From an uncultured Prevotellaceae bacterium (lineage in GTDB: Bacteria; Bacteroidota; Bacteroidia; Bacteroidales; Bacteroidaceae): 9,896 nt of DNA. A program made the translations under genes and the position numbers. A model generated the notes under the pieces. It saw only the letters and a list, made by a program, of their open reading frames with translations. It was not told the origin of the DNA and ran no database searches. Numbering within the stretch: position 1 is the stretch's first letter; each line of letters starts with the position of its first letter. Shown here piece by piece: positions 7,008 to 9,896 of this stretch. The stretch spans positions 1-9,896 of the forward strand of contig CAMJIA010000055.1 of the NCBI GenBank assembly GCA_946405695.1, read 5' to 3'.

Positions 7008-8393
7008 TTATTTCGCCATGAACTCTTCGAGTTCTGTGACGTGGTAGGGGATTCTCTTTTCTCCCAGGAAGCGGCAACCGTCCTTGGTAATCAGCACGTC
7101 GTCCTCAATGCGGATGCCACCAAAGTCCTTGTAGGTCTCCAGCTTGTCGAAGTTGAGGAAATCCTTGCAGTGACCACTGGCGCGCCACTCGTCGATAAGT
7201 GCAGGGATGAAGTAGATGCCTGGCTCGTCAGTAACGACAAAGCCTTCTTCCAAACGGCGACCCATGCGCAGACAGTTGGTGCCAAACTGTTCCAGATTGG
7301 GGCGCGTCTCGTCGTCGAAGCCCACGTAGATTTGTCCCAATCCTTCCATGTCGTGAACGTCCATGCCCATCATGTGACCCAGTCCGTGAGGCAGGAACAT
7401 GGCGTGAGCACCAGCACGCAGGGCATCGTCCGTGTCGCCCTTCATGAGACCGAGTTCCTTCAGACGCTCAGTCATCATGCGACAAACGGCAAAATGAACA
7501 TCCATATACTTGACGCCAGGCTTGGCAACCTCAAGAACATAGTCGTGGCAGGCCTCTACAATGGAGTATATCTCCTGCTGGCGCTGTGTGAACTTACCTG
7601 TGACAGGCATGGTGCGGGTGTGGTCAGAACAGTAGTCGTCAAGCTCGCAACCAGCATCGCAGAGTGCCAAGCGACCAGCCTCCAGCTTTGCGTCAGAGGG
7701 GTTGCCGTGCATAATCTCACCATGCTGACTGAAGATGGTGGCAAAGCTGGTGCCTTGAGCTAACGAGCGGGCAATGCCGTCCACCTGTCCACCAATGAAG
7801 CGCTCCGTTACGCCAGGCTTGATGAGTCGCTGGGCGGTGGTGTGCATCTCGTAGCCAATATTGCAGGCACGGTCAATGGCTGCAATCTCCTGTGGCTCCT
7901 TGGTGGCACGCATCTTGACGACAGCCTTGATGAGCTTCAGCGAGGCGGCCTCCTTCTGCTTGGAAGGATGGATGCCCAGCAGGTCCATGATCTGAATCTT
8001 GGTGTCGAAACGATATGGTGGGAGGAAGTGGACTCTCGATGGCTGATGGCTGATGGCTGATGTAAGAGCCGACATCGGGGCAGTCTTCGTGATGCCTACC
8101 TCTGCAGCCAGGTCGCTGACGCTGGGTGTAAAGCCCATCCATACAATGTCCTCCACATCGATGTCGTCGCCAAAGAGCCATTCCTCATCCTTATCTATAT
8201 CAATGACGCCCACAAGACCATCGCGGTGCTGGCCGAAATAGTACAGGAACGAGGAGTCCTGACGCATGGGTGCATAGCTGTTAGAAGGATAGTTGCAAGG
8301 CGACTCATTGTTGCCGAAGAGTACGATGATGCCCTCTCCAACCAGCTTTTTCAGTTCGGCACGACGCCGAATATAGGTGTTTTTATCAAACAT
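7008..8393 (-). CDS. pepP: Xaa-Pro aminopeptidase (aminopeptidase P, M24B)
   Basis: A 461-aa cytosolic metallopeptidase that removes N-terminal residues preceding proline. The N-terminal AMP_N domain spans about residues 1-135 (SSFLYYFGQHRDGLVGVID, EWLFGDDID) and the pita-bread catalytic domain about 170-455. All five dinuclear metal ligands known from E. coli PepP can be placed: Asp246 and Asp257 in CDAGCELDDYCSDHTR, His340 in PHGLGHMMGMDVHD, Glu390 in VVTDEPGIY and Glu430 in GGIRIEDDV. No signal peptide. The start follows a -7 element 29-36 nt upstream and an A/T-rich leader. The linker between the domains (residues about 111-119, TSAISHQPS) is encoded by a heptamer tandem repeat. First gene of a two-peptidase unit; together the products could process proline-containing peptides inside and outside the inner membrane. 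Length and motifs are intact. Confidence 0.96.
   Translation of the reverse strand: MFDKNTYIRRRAELKKLVGEGIIVLFGNNESPCNYPSNSYAPMRQDSSFLYYFGQHRDGLVGVIDIDKDEEWLFGDDIDVEDIVWMGFTPSVSDLAAEVGITKTAPMSALTSAISHQPSRVHFLPPYRFDTKIQIMDLLGIHPSKQKEAASLKLIKAVVKMRATKEPQEIAAIDRACNIGYEMHTTAQRLIKPGVTERFIGGQVDGIARSLAQGTSFATIFSQHGEIMHGNPSDAKLEAGRLALCDAGCELDDYCSDHTRTMPVTGKFTQRQQEIYSIVEACHDYVLEVAKPGVKYMDVHFAVCRMMTERLKELGLMKGDTDDALRAGAHAMFLPHGLGHMMGMDVHDMEGLGQIYVGFDDETRPNLEQFGTNCLRMGRRLEEGFVVTDEPGIYFIPALIDEWRASGHCKDFLNFDKLETYKDFGGIRIEDDVLITKDGCRFLGEKRIPYHVTELEEFMAK
8038..8062. repeat. Heptanucleotide tandem repeat GATGGCT, 3.6 copies, inside pepP
   Basis: Three exact copies of GATGGCT (8038-8058) and a partial fourth (GATG, 8059-8062). 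On the coding strand this reads ATCAGCC repeated and translates to SAISHQP in the loop between the AMP_N and catalytic domains. Because 7 is not a multiple of 3, gain or loss of one unit would shift the frame before the catalytic domain. Confidence 0.9.
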
Positions 8394-8421
8394 AAAATGC
8401 GATAATTATTAAATTTCCATG

Positions 8422-8429
8422 CAAAGATA
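8422..8429 (-). promoter_or_regulatory. Bacteroidota -7 element for the pepP-peptidase unit
   Basis: The - strand reads TATCTTTG, an exact TAnnTTTG match, 29-36 nt upstream of the pepP ATG. At the -33 position there is only a T-rich run (ATTTTTC) and no clean TTG. The expected transcript start is near 8415, giving a short A/T-rich leader. Confidence 0.65.
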
Positions 8430-8472
8430 ATAAAAAATAGGTCGAAAAATGCGGATTCTGCGTATTTTTAAC

Positions 8473-8480
8473 TAATTTTG
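8473..8480 (+). promoter_or_regulatory. Bacteroidota -7 element for the FucI-fold gene
   Basis: TAATTTTG matches TAnnTTTG exactly, 33-40 nt upstream of the ATG at 8513. No convincing TTG lies 19-21 nt further upstream. It is divergent from the pepP element with 43 nt between the two, so the two promoters share their upstream DNA. Confidence 0.55.
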
Positions 8481-8512
8481 TAGGCGAAATGTAGAAAAAA
8501 GTCTATAAAACT

Positions 8513-9712
8513 ATGAATATCGCGATTTACACACTGACATCAGAGCTTCACGACGAGCAGGCTATAAATGCCGTAACGAAGGATTTCCTGGGTTCATTGG
8601 GCATTGACTACGAAATGAAGGGTACTGACTATACCGACTATGGCACACATGCACTGGACTTGATATATGTCCGTACAGGTGGCACAGAGGGCATCTTCAA
8701 ACGGCTGTTACCACAGTTGCAGAAGCAGAGCAATAACCCCTTCTACCTGTTGACATCGGGTAAAAGCAACTCCTTGGCGGCATCGCTGGAAATACTCTCG
8801 TTCCTGAGACAACAGCAGATACGAGGTGAGGTGATTCACGGTAGTGAGGAGTATGTGCACCACCGCATTACGCTGTTAGAAAGGGTAGGAGAGGCCCGTA
8901 GACAACTGAAAGGTACACGACTGGCAGTTGTTGGAGAACCCTCCGACTGGCTGATTAGCAGTGTGTTTGACCGCAAGGTTGTTGCCGACAGCCTGGGTAT
9001 CGATATTGTTGATGTGCCGATGACTGAACTGCTGGATGTGGTCCGCCAGATGCCACTCTCAGCACCGCAGGAGCAGAGTGGACGTGCAGAGATACAGCAG
9101 GCCCTGCCTGGTGCACAACAGATTTATCTGGCACTGAAATACATCGTGGAGCGTCACCAACTGAACGGATTCACACTGCGCTGTTTCGATTTGCTGACAG
9201 CCGTGAAGAATACTGGTTGTCTGGCACTGGCCAAACTGAATGCCGAAGGTGTTGTCGCTGGTTGCGAGGGTGATGTACCCACCATGCTGTCGATGGTGGT
9301 AACGAAGGCCTTGACGGGTGTCTCTGGCTTTCAGTGTAATCCGTCACACATTGATGTGGAGACTGGCGAGATATTGTTTGCCCATTGTACCATTCCGCTG
9401 AACATGGTGGAACGCTATGAGTTTGATACCCATTTTGAATCGAGCATCGGTGTAGGCATCAGGGGATATATGAAGGAGGGACCTGTGACCGTGTTCAAAC
9501 TGGCAGGCGATCTGTCACGCTGTTTCATTGCTGAAGGTACGCTGGTGCGTAATGAAGCGAATGCCGACCTTTGCAGAACACAACAAATCATCCAATTGGC
9601 AGACAAACAACAGACCACCTATTTCCTGACGGAACCCATCGGTAACCACCATGTTGTTATGCCTGGACACCACAAAGAAGCGCTCAGTGAGCTTATATAT
9701 AATAAGGTGTAG
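8513..9712 (+). CDS. L-fucose/L-arabinose isomerase-fold protein (COG2407-like), substrate unknown
   Basis: A 399-aa, presumably cytosolic protein with the layout of the FucI/AraA fold. The N-terminal Rossmann-like part (about 1-180) has YVRTGGTEG and FYLLTSGKSNSLAASLEIL. The central part (about 200-265) has LRCFDLLTAVKNTGCLALAKLN and VVAGCEGDVPTML. The C-terminal barrel has LFAHCTIPLNMV, VTVFKLAGDL and finally EPIGNHHVVMPGHH. Glu252/Asp254 in CEGDV and His379/His380 in GNHHVV are the likely places of metal ligands; by rough recall Asp254 lines up with Asp361 of E. coli FucI, while the FucI Glu337 equivalent is not obvious. It is much shorter than FucI (about 590 aa) or AraA (about 500 aa). 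It stands alone: no sugar kinase, aldolase or permease is adjacent. The start follows an A-rich leader and a -7 element. Fold call is fairly sure; the reaction is not. Confidence 0.8.
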   Translation: MNIAIYTLTSELHDEQAINAVTKDFLGSLGIDYEMKGTDYTDYGTHALDLIYVRTGGTEGIFKRLLPQLQKQSNNPFYLLTSGKSNSLAASLEILSFLRQQQIRGEVIHGSEEYVHHRITLLERVGEARRQLKGTRLAVVGEPSDWLISSVFDRKVVADSLGIDIVDVPMTELLDVVRQMPLSAPQEQSGRAEIQQALPGAQQIYLALKYIVERHQLNGFTLRCFDLLTAVKNTGCLALAKLNAEGVVAGCEGDVPTMLSMVVTKALTGVSGFQCNPSHIDVETGEILFAHCTIPLNMVERYEFDTHFESSIGVGIRGYMKEGPVTVFKLAGDLSRCFIAEGTLVRNEANADLCRTQQIIQLADKQQTTYFLTEPIGNHHVVMPGHHKEALSELIYNKV

Positions 9713-9777
9713 CCGTCTTTGAGGTTGCTCAATAGACAGAAAATGATGTTTTTTTGAAAAAAAACGGCAAAAAAGTT

Positions 9778-9807
9778 TTGGTAGTTCGGAAAAATGTAGT
9801 ACCTTTG
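9778..9807 (+). promoter_or_regulatory. Bacteroidota promoter (-33 TTG, -7 TACCTTTG) for tRNA-Gly
   Basis: TTG at 9778-9780 (within TTTTG) and TACCTTTG at 9800-9807 are separated by 19 nt, matching the known TTG-N19-21-TAnnTTTG consensus. It is preceded by an A/T-rich tract (9748-9764). The expected transcript start is around 9813-9815, about 37 nt before the tRNA. Confidence 0.88.
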
Positions 9808-9829
9808 CATCCGCAATCGAGAGAGATGC

Positions 9830-9845
9830 CTTCCAAACAAGGAAG
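9830..9845 (+). other. Small hairpin in the pre-tRNA leader
   Basis: CTTCC (9830-9834) and GGAAG (9841-9845) pair around AAACAA, ending 5 nt before the tRNA 5' end. It would lie in the leader removed by RNase P. Only 5 bp, so its significance is uncertain. Confidence 0.35.
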
Positions 9846-9850
9846 AACAA

Positions 9851-9896
9851 GCGGAAATAGCTCAGTTGGTAGAGCACAACCTTGCCAAGGTTGGGG
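9851..9896 (+). tRNA. trnG: tRNA-Gly (anticodon GCC), 3' partial
   Basis: The visible 46 nt fold as the first part of a tRNA: acceptor 5' strand GCGGAAA (9851-9857), D stem GCTC/GAGC (9860-9863 with 9872-9875) around AGTTGGTA, and anticodon stem CAACC/GGTTG (9877-9881 with 9889-9893) around TTGCCAA. The anticodon GCC at 9884-9886 reads GGC and GGU glycine codons. The window ends at the start of the variable region, so the T arm and acceptor 3' strand are outside. It is driven by the promoter at 9778-9807. Confidence 0.95.

Noticed and set aside
6970..7077. A 36-residue N-terminal extension of the C1 peptidase
   Set aside because: It overlaps the 3' end of pepP, is arginine and proline rich, and precedes a good signal peptide. 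The start at 6969 gives a sensible exported protein with an A-rich leader.
9748..9765. Terminator for the FucI-fold gene at the T7/A8 tract
   Set aside because: The only possible pairing is T-run with A-run and a tiny loop, without a G/C core. It looks more like an A/T-rich upstream element of the tRNA promoter.

Overview
The window looks like an ordinary chromosomal segment of a Bacteroidota bacterium, most likely Bacteroidales and probably close to Prevotella. The lineage is inferred from three things. The promoters carry the Bacteroidota -7 element TAnnTTTG (three clear copies, one with a well-spaced -33 TTG). Genes start after A/T-rich leaders with no visible Shine-Dalgarno sequence. The protein set is typical of gut or rumen Bacteroidales.

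Layout. Positions 1-5407 (+) hold five tightly packed co-directional genes. They are the C-terminal part of B12-dependent methionine synthase (metH, cut by the left edge), a YihX-like HAD hydrolase, an exported GHL10/DigH-type glycoside hydrolase with an FN3-like tail, a glyoxalase-II-like metallo-beta-lactamase-fold hydrolase, and an EamA/DMT permease. Junctions of -10, +2, +6 and +24 nt argue for one transcript, although the products do not form an obvious single pathway. Positions 5408-5769 are a non-coding convergent region. Positions 5770-8393 (-) hold a two-gene peptidase unit: a cytosolic proline-type aminopeptidase P (M24B), followed by an exported C1 cysteine peptidase of the bleomycin-hydrolase/PepC type, ending in a rho-independent terminator. 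A 119-nt divergent promoter region then leads to a 399-aa FucI-fold (COG2407-like) sugar-isomerase relative on the + strand. Last come a textbook Bacteroidota promoter and the first 46 nt of tRNA-Gly(GCC), cut by the right edge.

Most notable signals. (1) In the convergent intergenic region lies an array of eight 11-bp units: four in one orientation, a 5-nt spacer, and four in the opposite orientation. It can fold into a roughly 44-bp stem and is followed, in the same 11-bp register, by a second, degenerate set of units. It has no coding explanation and is the best candidate here for an undescribed element. (2) MetH ends exactly at the seam before the reactivation domain. (3) A heptanucleotide tandem repeat lies in frame inside aminopeptidase P. 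(4) A perfect 8-bp hairpin holds a stop codon in its loop, between the MBL and EamA genes. I see no mobile element, CRISPR array, toxin-antitoxin pair or defence gene. The protein-coding content is conventional.
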